34,480 nucleotides of DNA. Origin: Streptomyces phaeochromogenes. Lineage in GTDB: Bacteria; Actinomycetota; Actinomycetes; Streptomycetales; Streptomycetaceae. Position 1 is the stretch's first letter; each line of letters begins with the position of its first letter. A model generated the notes under the pieces. The model was given only the letters and a program-made list of their open reading frames with translations, did no database searches and had not been told where the DNA came from. The stretch spans positions 1 through 34,480 of the forward strand of contig NZ_LIQZ01000235.1 in the NCBI RefSeq assembly GCF_001418655.1, in the 5' to 3' direction. The position numbers and the translations under genes were made by a program. Below, piece after piece: positions 24,101-32,062 of this stretch.

Positions 24101-24470
24101 GCACGATCAGCGCCAGCCAGGGAGCCAGCCGCTTGGTGCCGCTGCCGGACGCCGCCGGGCTGTAGCGCCAGAGGAAGTCCTCGTCGGAGAACTCGATATG
24201 GGCCAGGTAGTTCGGCTCCACGTTGGTGACGCCAGGCCGTGGCTCGGTCCGCGAGATCGCCCGCGGATCCACTCCGACGACGTCCCCAGGACCGTACAAC
24301 TGGACCTCACGTAACACGTCCTGGACGAGTGTGCCGCGAGTGAGGGCGTCCCCGGTCACCCTGAGCGTGACGGGGACGCTGGCGCGTTCGGCGGTTCCGG
24401 GATCGGTGGTGATCCGGGTGGCGATGCCGGCCCGCAGCCAGGGCAGGAAGGAGTAGGCGTTCGCGGTCAT
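21183..24470 (-). CDS. large conserved uncharacterised protein (1095 aa)
   Basis: Starts at ATG 24470, overlapping the kelch gene stop (ATGA), with GGGAGCGGG just upstream; the frame is open further upstream but that is a shadow of the kelch gene. No signal peptide. N-terminal landmarks: YSFLPWLRAGIAT, then VQLYGPGDVVGVDPRAISRT, NVEPNYLAHIEFSDEDF and LAPWLALIVLAAADPG. C-terminal landmarks: LVVRGELLKKYPTAAIYAHK (about 900), then EPDIYLLGFDLDAARALG and AGWFFVLKERPGDPRFGVDD, signatures I recall from uncharacterised large proteins found next to the other two families of this operon. The composition is soluble and acidic toward the C-terminus. It might be a structural subunit. Function unknown. 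Confidence 0.78.
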   Translation of the reverse strand: MTANAYSFLPWLRAGIATRITTDPGTAERASVPVTLRVTGDALTRGTLVQDVLREVQLYGPGDVVGVDPRAISRTEPRPGVTNVEPNYLAHIEFSDEDFLWRYSPAASGSGTKRLAPWLALIVLAAADPGGGEAEFGEAPGGGPLPAITVTDPARTLPPPDQLGAWAHVHVNGSLDDPVASDSTVAALAALGEVLRTNADNACSRLICPRRLRPDTAYEAFLVPAFETGRLAGLGLDPGLSPGALYSSWGPPYPNRPSGGQLPYYHRWSFSTGTTGDFEFLVRLLQPQRPDPRVGRRDLDVHRSPGLGLPGIETPPELNGVLPLGGALKVPELPGAPVDPAENWDNFLDVPPPAPPYPHPFEQALADLVNLADDYQDRTPAQAHAAVALVGPAAVLADATATAAAPGPDREKPAADCGADPIITPPLYGRWHALTSRLLTERDGTPIPAPANHNWVHRLNLDPRFRVAANLGAQVVRAREEELMAAAWAQIGDVLVANGRIRAAQLAREVGHVLQTRHLDPPQGGSPAALAAAPVAASGRSLTLTAPTHSRLTTTTADEPDTLAAGLSVDLASKVAVGFRVATSQVAATPVSPAMRRSTRPGARLMRSLRFPEDRPPAALLARMDAATDPVTAAVAKGTPGALVTPARLRAVLHPGGGSGADPVEGLPRSPDFVLRALDDPVAPHPGATDSAEATRFKTALRELHQGLDTGTAVGQAGLRRRLGVVSATTAVLAGLRADATVPKTLLGSVSLPERLRPFAADFTEAMAYPVFDLPTYQPLLDLSVDALVPNLNLLPANSITLLANNREFIESYLVGLNHEMARELLWREYPTDQRGTPFRQFWDPAATLPTPGETPEQQRERGYDVPPIHRWSPDTRLGDNDNRRPGGAPQNGPRPDDLVLVVRGELLKKYPTAAIYAHKAQWPPGPDGQPDPTQQRELVELPPDGPPSPEQVLLPLYEAKVEPDIYLLGFDLDAARALGHAPDDAGWFFVLKERPGDPRFGVDDGPPTHVEVWNDLTWDDVDPHRRGFLELDPDITVALADFDGSEDDPEKQEQRAEDENLPLWFAGLGSADLAYILFQVPVLVAVHAQEMLPR

Positions 24471-25663
24471 GACCCGCTCCCGGCCACGGGGAGCGTCTCG
24501 TCGTCGACGGCGAACAGCTCGGTGGCCGTGGTCAGTTCGGTGACGGCCGGGTCGGCGGCGGCCAGCCCGGAGCGGGCCACCCCGCCGGTGACCAGTACGA
24601 GGTCGTCGGACAGGGTGACGGCGGCGAACGCCCACCGGCCGACCGCAAGACCCGCGGCGGGCGCCCACGCGTCGGTGTTGTTCTGGCCGGTGGTGTGGAG
24701 CGCCGTGCTGCGGTATCCGGCCTCGTCCCGGTCGCTCGCCGCCCCGCCGGCCACCAGTACCTGTCCGGGTCCGATGCGCACCGCCCGGTGGAAGGCCCGC
24801 CCGGACGGCATCTCCGTCACCGCCGTCCACACACCGGTGGCCAGGTCGTAGCGCTCCGCGCCGCGCTGACTGAACGGATCGTAGGGACCGGCGCCGGGCG
24901 ATCCCGGCGCGGTGCCGCCGGTGACCAGCACGGTGGTGTCGGAGACCAGGGTGGCCCGATGATGGCGGCGGGCCCGTAACAGGCTGCCGGTCGGCACCCA
25001 TTGGTCCTCCGGACCGTACAACTCGCAGAAGGCGAGCGCGGGGTCGTCGGCGGTGCCCACCGGCGCGACACCGCCGACCACCAGCACCACGCCCCCGTCC
25101 AGCGGCACCGCGGTGTGGCCGGTCCGCGCGTCGGTCATGTCCTTGGCCGGGGACCACCTGCCGCTCACCGGGTCGTACCGTTCCGCCGAGCGCAGCGCGG
25201 TCGTCGTCCGGCCGGAGCGAATCGCGCTGCCCCCGGCGACCAGAACCGAGCCGTCCGGCAGCAGTGCGGCGCTGTGGCCCCAGCGGGGCGTGGCCAGGCC
25301 GCCGGTCGCGGTCCAGGCGTGCGTGAGCGGGTCGTACAGCTCGGCCGACCTGAGGCCTGTGCCGGCCGCCGACGAACCGCTCAGACCGCCGACGACGAGC
25401 ACCTTGCCGTTGGCCAGCCGGGTGATCGTGTGCAACTGCCGGGGTGTGCCGAGGCTGTCGACCGGCTGCCAGGCGTTGGCCGTCGGGTCGTACACGGCGG
25501 TCCTGTCCAGCGCCGCGGAGGCGGCGTCCGCGCCGCCGGTGACCAGGACGCTGTCGTCGTCGAGCAGTACGGCACCGTCGTGCTGCCCGTACCAGGCGGC
25601 GGGCGTGGGCAGGTCGTCGGCGGCCGTCCATGCCCCGGTGGCTGCCACGGTGGGAGTGGTCAT
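24467..25663 (-). CDS. kelch-repeat beta-propeller protein
   Basis: A 398-aa protein made almost entirely of kelch repeats, the fold of the galactose-oxidase central domain. Each blade shows VLVTGG or VLVVGG strands followed by a GHTA/GHSA or RQLHT turn and a YDP...W pair (AVYDPTANAW, ELYDPLTHAW, RYDPVSGRW, RYDLATGVW). About six or seven blades are visible. No signal peptide and no catalytic copper motif of galactose oxidase, so it is more likely a binding or scaffold propeller than an oxidase. ATG 25663 is preceded by GGAGGA and overlaps the stop of the 50-codon ORF; the stop overlaps the start of the 1095-aa gene. Its blades are closely related to the C-terminal propeller of the 1548-aa protein, pointing to duplication. 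Confidence 0.88.
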   Translation of the reverse strand: MTTPTVAATGAWTAADDLPTPAAWYGQHDGAVLLDDDSVLVTGGADAASAALDRTAVYDPTANAWQPVDSLGTPRQLHTITRLANGKVLVVGGLSGSSAAGTGLRSAELYDPLTHAWTATGGLATPRWGHSAALLPDGSVLVAGGSAIRSGRTTTALRSAERYDPVSGRWSPAKDMTDARTGHTAVPLDGGVVLVVGGVAPVGTADDPALAFCELYGPEDQWVPTGSLLRARRHHRATLVSDTTVLVTGGTAPGSPGAGPYDPFSQRGAERYDLATGVWTAVTEMPSGRAFHRAVRIGPGQVLVAGGAASDRDEAGYRSTALHTTGQNNTDAWAPAAGLAVGRWAFAAVTLSDDLVLVTGGVARSGLAAADPAVTELTTATELFAVDDETLPVAGSGS

Positions 25664-25812
25664 GGTGTCGGGTCCTCCGTTGTGACGATGGCCGTCGTTG
25701 TCCGGTCGGTTCGGGTTGCCGGGGCGGTCGCGGTGACGACCGGCAGGGCGAGTGCCGTCGGCAGGGATGCGGTCGGCAGAGGTGCGGTCGCGTCGGTGCG
25801 GGGCGGGGTCAC
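25660..25812 (-). CDS. 50-residue Thr/Ala/Pro-rich linker ORF
   Basis: A small frame that exactly bridges the gap between the 1548-aa gene and the kelch gene. Its GTG (25812-25810) overlaps the stop of the upstream gene as GTGA, and its TGA overlaps the kelch ATG as ATGA. GGAGAGG lies 10 bases upstream of the GTG. The peptide starts VTPPRTDATAPLPTASLPTA and ends IVTTEDPTP. It is free of Cys, Trp, Gly, Lys and aromatic residues and probably unstructured. It may be a real small subunit or only a leader frame that couples translation across a 146-base gap. Confidence 0.5.
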   Translation of the reverse strand: MTPPRTDATAPLPTASLPTALALPVVTATAPATRTDRTTTAIVTTEDPTP

Positions 25813-28800
25813 GGGATGAGCACCTCTCCGGTGCCTGCGGGCTGGACGGCGTCGAGGCTCTCGGCGGCCGTGCCGGCCGCCGCCACACCGCCGCCGACCA
25901 GCACCCGGTCGTCGGTCAGTTCGACCGCGCCGAGGGCGAACCGGCCGAGACCGAGGCCGCCGATCGTGGTCCAGGCATCGTCCTCGGGGCTGTAGGCGAC
26001 GACGGAGCGGTAGCCGGCCGTCAGTTCCGGTGCGCCGGTGCCGCCGATCACCAGCACGACCCCGGACCGCAGCAACAGGTTCCGGTGGCCGCTGCGACCG
26101 CCGCCCGGCATGCTCGCCGCCGCGGTCCACCGCCCGGTCTTCGGGTCGTACAGCTCCGCGCCGGCGAGGCTCTTTGGATCGAGGGTGCCGTCGGGGGCGA
26201 CCACCGGATCGCCGCCGGTGACCAGGACCCGGCCGTCGGGCAGTGCCGTGGCCTGATGCCCCTTGCGGGCCTCGGCGAGGCTGCCGGTCGGCGTCCAGGT
26301 CCGTGTGGCCGGGTCGTACAGCTCGCAGTACGCGAGTGCGCTCTGCCGGTCTCGCCCGGTGGGCAGAGCCCCGCCGACGACCAGCACCCGGTCGTCGCTC
26401 AGCAGTACGGCCCGGTGGCCGGTCCTGGCATCGGTCATCGGCGCGACCGCGGCCCAGGTCGAGGTGGCCGGGTCGTACAGCTCGGCGGACGAGAGCGCGC
26501 CGTCCTCCTGGCCGGTCCGGCCGCCGCTGCCGCCGGCGACCAGCACCCGGCCGTCCTTCAGCCGGGTCGCGGAGTGCCCGTACCGGGCCGTGTCCATCGG
26601 CGCCGCCACCGGCGTCCAGGTTCCTGCGGCCGGGTCGAAGACCTCGACAGAGGCGAGCGGGGCCGTGGCGGTGCGCCCGCCGAGTGCGAGCACCCGGCCG
26701 TCCGCGAGTGCGGTCGTGGTGTGCCGCCGACGTCCGGTGGCGAGCGGTGGACCGGGCGACCAGGCGTCGGCCGTCGGATCGAAGAGCGCGGTCGCGGCGA
26801 GCGGTGCCCCGGTCGGACCGGTCCCGCCGGCGAGCAGAATGCGGCCGTTCGTCAGCGGCATCAGGTCCACCTCGGAGGCGGGCACCGGCAGCAGGCCGGC
26901 GTCGGACCAGGTGCCGGGGACGGCCGGTGAAGCGGCGGCCTCCGACGCCGGGATGACGTGCAGCCGGCCCGTGAGCCCGGGGTCGGCCTCGACGAAGTCG
27001 GCGAGCGCGTCCCGCGCGGTGGTCAGGCTCCGGAAGGTCGCCGCGGCGCCCCGTGACGGCCGGCCCAGCGAACCGGGCGGGAACGCCTGCCGGTTGCTCT
27101 TGACGTACGCGACGACGAACCGCTGCTCGGTCACCCGGACCGTGTCCGCCGTGGCGAACGGCTGCCGCAGCCGCGCCTGCCGCTGGGACAGCGCGGCGCG
27201 GCTGGTGCTGCTGCCGCTCAGCAGCTCGTCGAACACGGCACCGCTGACGTTGTGGAACCGCTTCGGCGCGGTGGCGGCAGCGACGGCCCCGCGCGGCACG
27301 GCGAGTTGACCCCGAGAGACCGCCGGTGAGGTGGCCGTCCCGCTGTCGATGATGTGCAGCTCGTACCGGGCGCTGCGGCGCACCACCCGGGCCGAGGCCA
27401 ACGTGCCTGAGGCGGCGGCCAGTTCGAGCCCCGCGTCCTGTGTCTCGTACGACGGCCGGGACAGCTTGGCCGCGTCGGACATGTTCTGGAACTGCGCCAT
27501 GGCGAATCGGTCGCCGGTGTCGGACACCCGCTTCAGCCCGCTGTCCGGCAGCGGTGCCACGCTGAACCGCCGTCCGTCGCTCGCCCGTTGACCACCGATC
27601 CGGTCCAGCCGGACATTCAGCGGCAGCGCCCGCTGGCGGACGAACAGTGTTCCGAGCGGGTGCAGTACCAGGTCGTCGGTGTCCGGCAACTGCCGCAGGC
27701 TCACCAGCGCGCGGTTGCCGCCGGACGGGAGCCGGGTCTCCCAGCCCTCGGTCTTGCGGATCTCGGCCGCCAGCAGCGGCAGCACCGCGACCGGCGGCAG
27801 CGTGGTGTCCCGCTCCTCGCCCCAGGTGATGTCGAAGTTCGCCGAGACCGAGAAGAACAGGAACCCGATCGAACCCCGCCCGTGCGCCCGCCACGGCGCC
27901 GGACCCTCCAGCTGGAAGTCCAGGTCGATGCCGAACGCGCCGACCCCGAACGCCTTGAGCGTGACCTCGGCGGAGATGTGGATGGCGAACCGGAACGGGG
28001 AGAACTGGAACAGCGCGTCGAAGCCGACGTGCCCCTCGACGCCGAAGGCGCTGAAACCGAGCTTCAGTTCGGCCTTCGCGCCGAACTGGACGGTGTTGCT
28101 GGTGATGGCGAAGTAGCCGCTCACCCGGATGAGTTGGTTGCGCCGGTTCAGCAGGTCCACCGACAGCCGGTCCGGGATCGGGAACGGCAGCGGCGGCGGC
28201 CGGTACGCCGGATGGAACCCGCCGACGGTGACGACCAGGTCGGGGTTGTCGCCCCAGGCCACCAGCACGCCCATGCCACCGTCGACAGTCATGGTCAGTA
28301 TGCGCGACTCAAACAACTGGGCGAAGAACCACAGCCGTGACTTGTCCAGTTCCAGGGCGCCGACGAACTGGGCCTGGATGACCAGCAGCGCCCGGTCCGC
28401 GGTGGGCAGCGCGGCCCGCAGCACACCGAGGACGGCGATGTTGCCGGGGATCTCGATGATCACACCCAGTGAGATGCTCACCAGGGTCGGCGTGCCCCAG
28501 CCGATCTTCGCCATCGGACCGACGAGGAACGTGCCCTGCTCCGGCGGGAAGAACCGGTTCAGGTCCGACAGGATCCGCGGCGCGTTCGCGATCACGTCCC
28601 GCGGGAACGCCACGGACTCGATGGACCCGGTCCGCACGCCCTCGACCAGCGCCTGCAGATTCATCCCGCGGTTCAGTCCGATGAGACCGCCGACCGCGAG
28701 CAGCGTGAACCCGTACCCCAACTGGATCCCGCTGCCGAACTCGCCGGTCAGTACGATCAGCAGCGAGAAGCCGCGCGAGCCGTCCGGCTGCCGTGTCGTG

Positions 28801-30455
28801 ATCAGCCCAATGGCTTTGAGCGCCAGGAAGTCCGCGAACTCCAGCTCCAGCGCTCCCGAGTACTCTCCCCGCTCGGGGTGGAAGTCGAGGAAACCGCCGC
28901 CGCTGATTCCGCCGGCGTCCACCGCCAGGCCGACGCCGCTCGGCGGCCTGAAGCCGAACGCCAGGTCGGCCGGGCCGAGATTGCCGCCGCCCTCGGGGAA
29001 GGTCAGTTCGGCCCGTACGCCGATCCGGTCCACGCTCGCACGGACCGGGCCGAGCGCCGCGGAGAACGCGGCGGACAGTTCGACAGGGATCGACCCGTCG
29101 TCGGCGATCGCCACCCGCAGATACACGGCCTGCATCTCGACGGGGCCGAGCGCGGCATGCACCGGGAGCCGGATCTCCAGGCCGCCGCTGCCGTGGAAGC
29201 GCAGCCCGGAGTCCGGGGTGAACGAGAACCCGACGCCGAAGTCGGACCGGAGCCTCTGGTCGCCGAGGACCGCGCCGATGAAGCCGTCCGCCTCCGCGGT
29301 GTCTATGACCAGCCGGCCACCGGTGATCTCGCCGACAACCTCCGGCGTCGCGGTGGCCTCCCCGGTGACCGGGTCGAGCTGAAACCTGACACCGCCGTCC
29401 ACCCGCGCCGAGGTGAAGTCGAGCCGACTGCCGCCCGCCACGCCCAACAGCAGGAACGGCTCGGCGGGTTGGGCCCGCACACTGAAGGCGACCGAGCCTG
29501 TCGGTTCGGCCGCTCCGCCGGACGGTGGCTTCAAGCTGATGTCGAAGGGTGGCCGTATCTCACCGGCGCTCTCGGCCACCACCCTGCCGGTGGCCTCGAC
29601 ATGCGCGGACCAGGTCGGCGGCGAGAGCGGTACGTCGAACCCGCCCTGGCCTTCGGCGGGCAGCACCATGCCGACCCGCAGCCCGGCCCCGTCCGCGCTC
29701 GGTCCCAGGTCGACGGCGAAGACCTGCAACTCCGGCGGGGTGGTCGCTGTCCCGGGGACCAGGACCACGGGAAGGCCGAGCCGGGCGGTGACCGACTCCA
29801 GGACGGTGAGCAGCTTGACGGCGTCGAACGACGCCGTACCCCATCCGTACAGACGGCCCAACTGCCGCACCGGGTCCGTGATCACGGGCAGCAGCCGGTC
29901 CAGGTGTACGGTGACCGCCTCGTGGGGCGGCCGGGTGGGATCGGCGGGGTCGCCGGGGCTGAACTCACGGTCCACGACGCCCAGGACCTCGAGCACCGCG
30001 GCCGCGGGCCCGGACACCTCCGCCAGGTCCGCGAGGAGCAGGTCGGTGATCCTGCGCGGCAGGTCCTGCACCAGTGCGTCGATCTGTACCTTGCTGACGC
30101 CGGGCAGCGTCGTCCCTGCCGTGCCCAGTGCGTCGGCCAGTTGGGAGAAGGACGCGGTGACCCGCCCGCACTGGGTGACCAGCGCGAGTGAGGCGGCCAC
30201 GATTGCCTCGGCGTCCCCGCCGTCGATCGCGGTGAGCAGTTTCGCGGTCAGCCCTTTGAGGTCGGCGCCGGCGTTGAAGACCGTCCGCCGGGCGGTGGTG
30301 ATCGTGGCGTTGGTCAGCAACTCGTCGGGAAAGTGCACCCCGAGCTGGTCGAAGGTGTCCAGCACTCCGTTGTCGCCGAACTGGTGGGTGACCTGGGCCA
30401 GCACTTCGGCCAGCAGAAGGGCCAGGCGTTCGAGGCTTCCGGCCTGATCAGGCAT
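25809..30455 (-). CDS. giant DUF6603-like beta-repeat protein with C-terminal kelch propeller
   Basis: A 1548-aa protein. Residues ~1-180 are helical (SLERLALLLAEVLAQVTHQF and similar). Residues ~250-520 are beta-rich. Residues ~520-900 form a long run of amphipathic strands (FALKAIGLITTRQ-like, FRFAIHISAEVTLKAFGVGA, FGIDLDFQLEGPAPW, GSIGFLFFSVSANFDITWGE) that I associate with the uncharacterised DUF6603 family. Residues ~900-1180 are a mixed region. Residues ~1180-1540 are a kelch propeller with at least six blades (ALFDPTADAWSPG, EVFDPAAGTW, ELYDPATSTW, ELYDPKTGRW). ATG 30455 overlaps the protease stop as TAATG, with AAGGAG upstream. No signal peptide. The alternating hydrophobic strands could form a long groove or helix for a lipid or polymer, but this is inference. 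Confidence 0.82.
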   Translation of the reverse strand: MPDQAGSLERLALLLAEVLAQVTHQFGDNGVLDTFDQLGVHFPDELLTNATITTARRTVFNAGADLKGLTAKLLTAIDGGDAEAIVAASLALVTQCGRVTASFSQLADALGTAGTTLPGVSKVQIDALVQDLPRRITDLLLADLAEVSGPAAAVLEVLGVVDREFSPGDPADPTRPPHEAVTVHLDRLLPVITDPVRQLGRLYGWGTASFDAVKLLTVLESVTARLGLPVVLVPGTATTPPELQVFAVDLGPSADGAGLRVGMVLPAEGQGGFDVPLSPPTWSAHVEATGRVVAESAGEIRPPFDISLKPPSGGAAEPTGSVAFSVRAQPAEPFLLLGVAGGSRLDFTSARVDGGVRFQLDPVTGEATATPEVVGEITGGRLVIDTAEADGFIGAVLGDQRLRSDFGVGFSFTPDSGLRFHGSGGLEIRLPVHAALGPVEMQAVYLRVAIADDGSIPVELSAAFSAALGPVRASVDRIGVRAELTFPEGGGNLGPADLAFGFRPPSGVGLAVDAGGISGGGFLDFHPERGEYSGALELEFADFLALKAIGLITTRQPDGSRGFSLLIVLTGEFGSGIQLGYGFTLLAVGGLIGLNRGMNLQALVEGVRTGSIESVAFPRDVIANAPRILSDLNRFFPPEQGTFLVGPMAKIGWGTPTLVSISLGVIIEIPGNIAVLGVLRAALPTADRALLVIQAQFVGALELDKSRLWFFAQLFESRILTMTVDGGMGVLVAWGDNPDLVVTVGGFHPAYRPPPLPFPIPDRLSVDLLNRRNQLIRVSGYFAITSNTVQFGAKAELKLGFSAFGVEGHVGFDALFQFSPFRFAIHISAEVTLKAFGVGAFGIDLDFQLEGPAPWRAHGRGSIGFLFFSVSANFDITWGEERDTTLPPVAVLPLLAAEIRKTEGWETRLPSGGNRALVSLRQLPDTDDLVLHPLGTLFVRQRALPLNVRLDRIGGQRASDGRRFSVAPLPDSGLKRVSDTGDRFAMAQFQNMSDAAKLSRPSYETQDAGLELAAASGTLASARVVRRSARYELHIIDSGTATSPAVSRGQLAVPRGAVAAATAPKRFHNVSGAVFDELLSGSSTSRAALSQRQARLRQPFATADTVRVTEQRFVVAYVKSNRQAFPPGSLGRPSRGAAATFRSLTTARDALADFVEADPGLTGRLHVIPASEAAASPAVPGTWSDAGLLPVPASEVDLMPLTNGRILLAGGTGPTGAPLAATALFDPTADAWSPGPPLATGRRRHTTTALADGRVLALGGRTATAPLASVEVFDPAAGTWTPVAAPMDTARYGHSATRLKDGRVLVAGGSGGRTGQEDGALSSAELYDPATSTWAAVAPMTDARTGHRAVLLSDDRVLVVGGALPTGRDRQSALAYCELYDPATRTWTPTGSLAEARKGHQATALPDGRVLVTGGDPVVAPDGTLDPKSLAGAELYDPKTGRWTAAASMPGGGRSGHRNLLLRSGVVLVIGGTGAPELTAGYRSVVAYSPEDDAWTTIGGLGLGRFALGAVELTDDRVLVGGGVAAAGTAAESLDAVQPAGTGEVLIP

Positions 30456-32053
30456 TACTGATCAGCTCCTTGCTGGTCGGCGTTCCGCTGGGAGACGTCC
30501 GCGAGTGCGTCGACGATCCCCTGGTAGGACAGCCCGGCCAGATCCGGCAGGACAGCGCGCGCCCGGTCCAGATCCGTACGCAGGGCAGGTGACGCGTGCT
30601 GGGCCAGCTCGCTGTGCAGACGGTCCAGGCAGGTCGTCAGAGGCTCGCCGTTCAGCGTCTCGGGCAGCGTCCGGTCCGTATGGGTGAGCATGCGCAGCAG
30701 CAACTGGACCAGCGCCGCGCCACCGCCGCGGTGCCACACGATCATGACCCGCCGGTCGCTGGTCACCAGCCTGGTCAGTTCCGTGCGATGGGTCGCCCAC
30801 AGGGCGCCGAGGAGCCGGCCGGCCGACGACCGGTCGAGGTCGGCGCGGACGTGGGCGAGGGTGGCGGCGGGCGGCGGGACGTCGGTGAACCACGGGCGTC
30901 CGAGCGGAGCCCGGTCGCCGCTGCCCTGGAACGTGCCGCGCATCGCGGGGTCGGCGGCGACCTGTTGGGCCACCTCGTGCGGCACCGCGACCGTGGGGCC
31001 ACCCGGCACCGTGTGCACCTTGATGGGGACACCGGGCGGTGAGGTGGCCACCTGGAGGTCGAGTTTCTCGTGCTCGGCGAGCCGGGCGAGAACGTGGGTG
31101 ATCGGGGTCGCCCACCCGCGTCCGCCGCCGTCCTTGTGGTGGAGCAGCCCGACGACTTCGTTCGCGTCGTTGACCAGCACGCTTCCCGAGTCGCCGTCGT
31201 AGGCGAAGAAGGTGGTGTCACGGGGCCCGGCGTTGGGGTGCGGGTTCGGCGTGATGATGATCATGTTCTGGATTTCGTTCGTCGTCGCGGTGAAACCGGT
31301 GATGAATCCGCCGGTCAGCCGGGTGACGGCGCCCCGCTTGCGTACCTGGTACGACTTGCTGTTGCCCTCTTCCCGGGTGAGTTCGTGTATTCCCGCCACC
31401 CGTCCGATCTCGGCGATCTCGGCCTTCCACTTCATGCCCGGCGACAACCGGACCACCGCCTCGTCGCGGTCGGCGTTCTTCGCGCCACCGGCCCAGACGC
31501 CGATGATGTCGTTGCAGCAGTTCTTGCTGAGGTGATCGCCGTCCGGCTGCCCGATCTCGGTCCGGTCCTTCTCCATGGTCCGGATGTCCGGAGCATGGGC
31601 CACGTGCTGGTTGGTGAGCGCGTAGCCCACGTCGGGGTTGGCTGCATCCCACAGCAGACAACCGAGCGTGCCCGAAGCGCTGCTGCCCGCGGTGGTGAGT
31701 GTGCCCCCGCCGATCACCGGTCGGTATGTCTTGGAGTCCAGGGCCAGCCGCGTCGCGTTGAGCACACCGGTAGGAGGACCGGCCAGCGGGGTCAGGTCGC
31801 CGCCGGTCTCCACGTCGGTGGGGACGCCGTCGATGTCCGGCGGGATCAGCTCGTCCGGTGGGATGTCGGCGGCCGGGCGTTTGTCGCGGACGAAGACCTT
31901 GATGGAGGGTGTGTCGGTCGGCCGGCCGGCGACCACCTTCGCGCCGAGCGCGACGGCGGTCACGCCGGGGACGGCGAGCAACCGCGGGGTCGCGTCCTGC
32001 TTGACCCGCGCGATGGCCTCGTAGTCGGGACGACCCGGTTCGGTCTCGGGCAT
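30455..32053 (-). CDS. Nal1-like trypsin-fold serine protease, longer paralogue
   Basis: A 532-aa protein with a chymotrypsin/trypsin-type protease core. The triad is His150 (ALTNQHVA), Asp197 (DRDEAVVRL) and Ser289 (YDGDSGSV). The N-terminal ~85 residues form a small conserved domain (AVPGVTAVALG, IKVFVRDKRPAADIP, IDGVPTDVETGG) like the GVGxG...VFVxxKxP segment before the core of Nal1-type proteases. The last ~150 residues are a helical extension absent from the shorter paralogue (ALWATHRTELTRLVTSDRRV, LNGEPLTTCLDRLHSEL). No signal peptide, so it may act inside the cell or be exported another way. ATG 32053 has GAGGAGG upstream. Confidence 0.86.
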   Translation of the reverse strand: MPETEPGRPDYEAIARVKQDATPRLLAVPGVTAVALGAKVVAGRPTDTPSIKVFVRDKRPAADIPPDELIPPDIDGVPTDVETGGDLTPLAGPPTGVLNATRLALDSKTYRPVIGGGTLTTAGSSASGTLGCLLWDAANPDVGYALTNQHVAHAPDIRTMEKDRTEIGQPDGDHLSKNCCNDIIGVWAGGAKNADRDEAVVRLSPGMKWKAEIAEIGRVAGIHELTREEGNSKSYQVRKRGAVTRLTGGFITGFTATTNEIQNMIIITPNPHPNAGPRDTTFFAYDGDSGSVLVNDANEVVGLLHHKDGGGRGWATPITHVLARLAEHEKLDLQVATSPPGVPIKVHTVPGGPTVAVPHEVAQQVAADPAMRGTFQGSGDRAPLGRPWFTDVPPPAATLAHVRADLDRSSAGRLLGALWATHRTELTRLVTSDRRVMIVWHRGGGAALVQLLLRMLTHTDRTLPETLNGEPLTTCLDRLHSELAQHASPALRTDLDRARAVLPDLAGLSYQGIVDALADVSQRNADQQGADQ

Positions 32054-32062
32054 GACGCCTCC

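Noticed and set aside
24467..25663. Naming the kelch protein a galactose oxidase
   Set aside because: It is a propeller only, with no signal peptide, no copper ligands or Tyr-Cys cofactor pattern and no C-terminal immunoglobulin-like domain.
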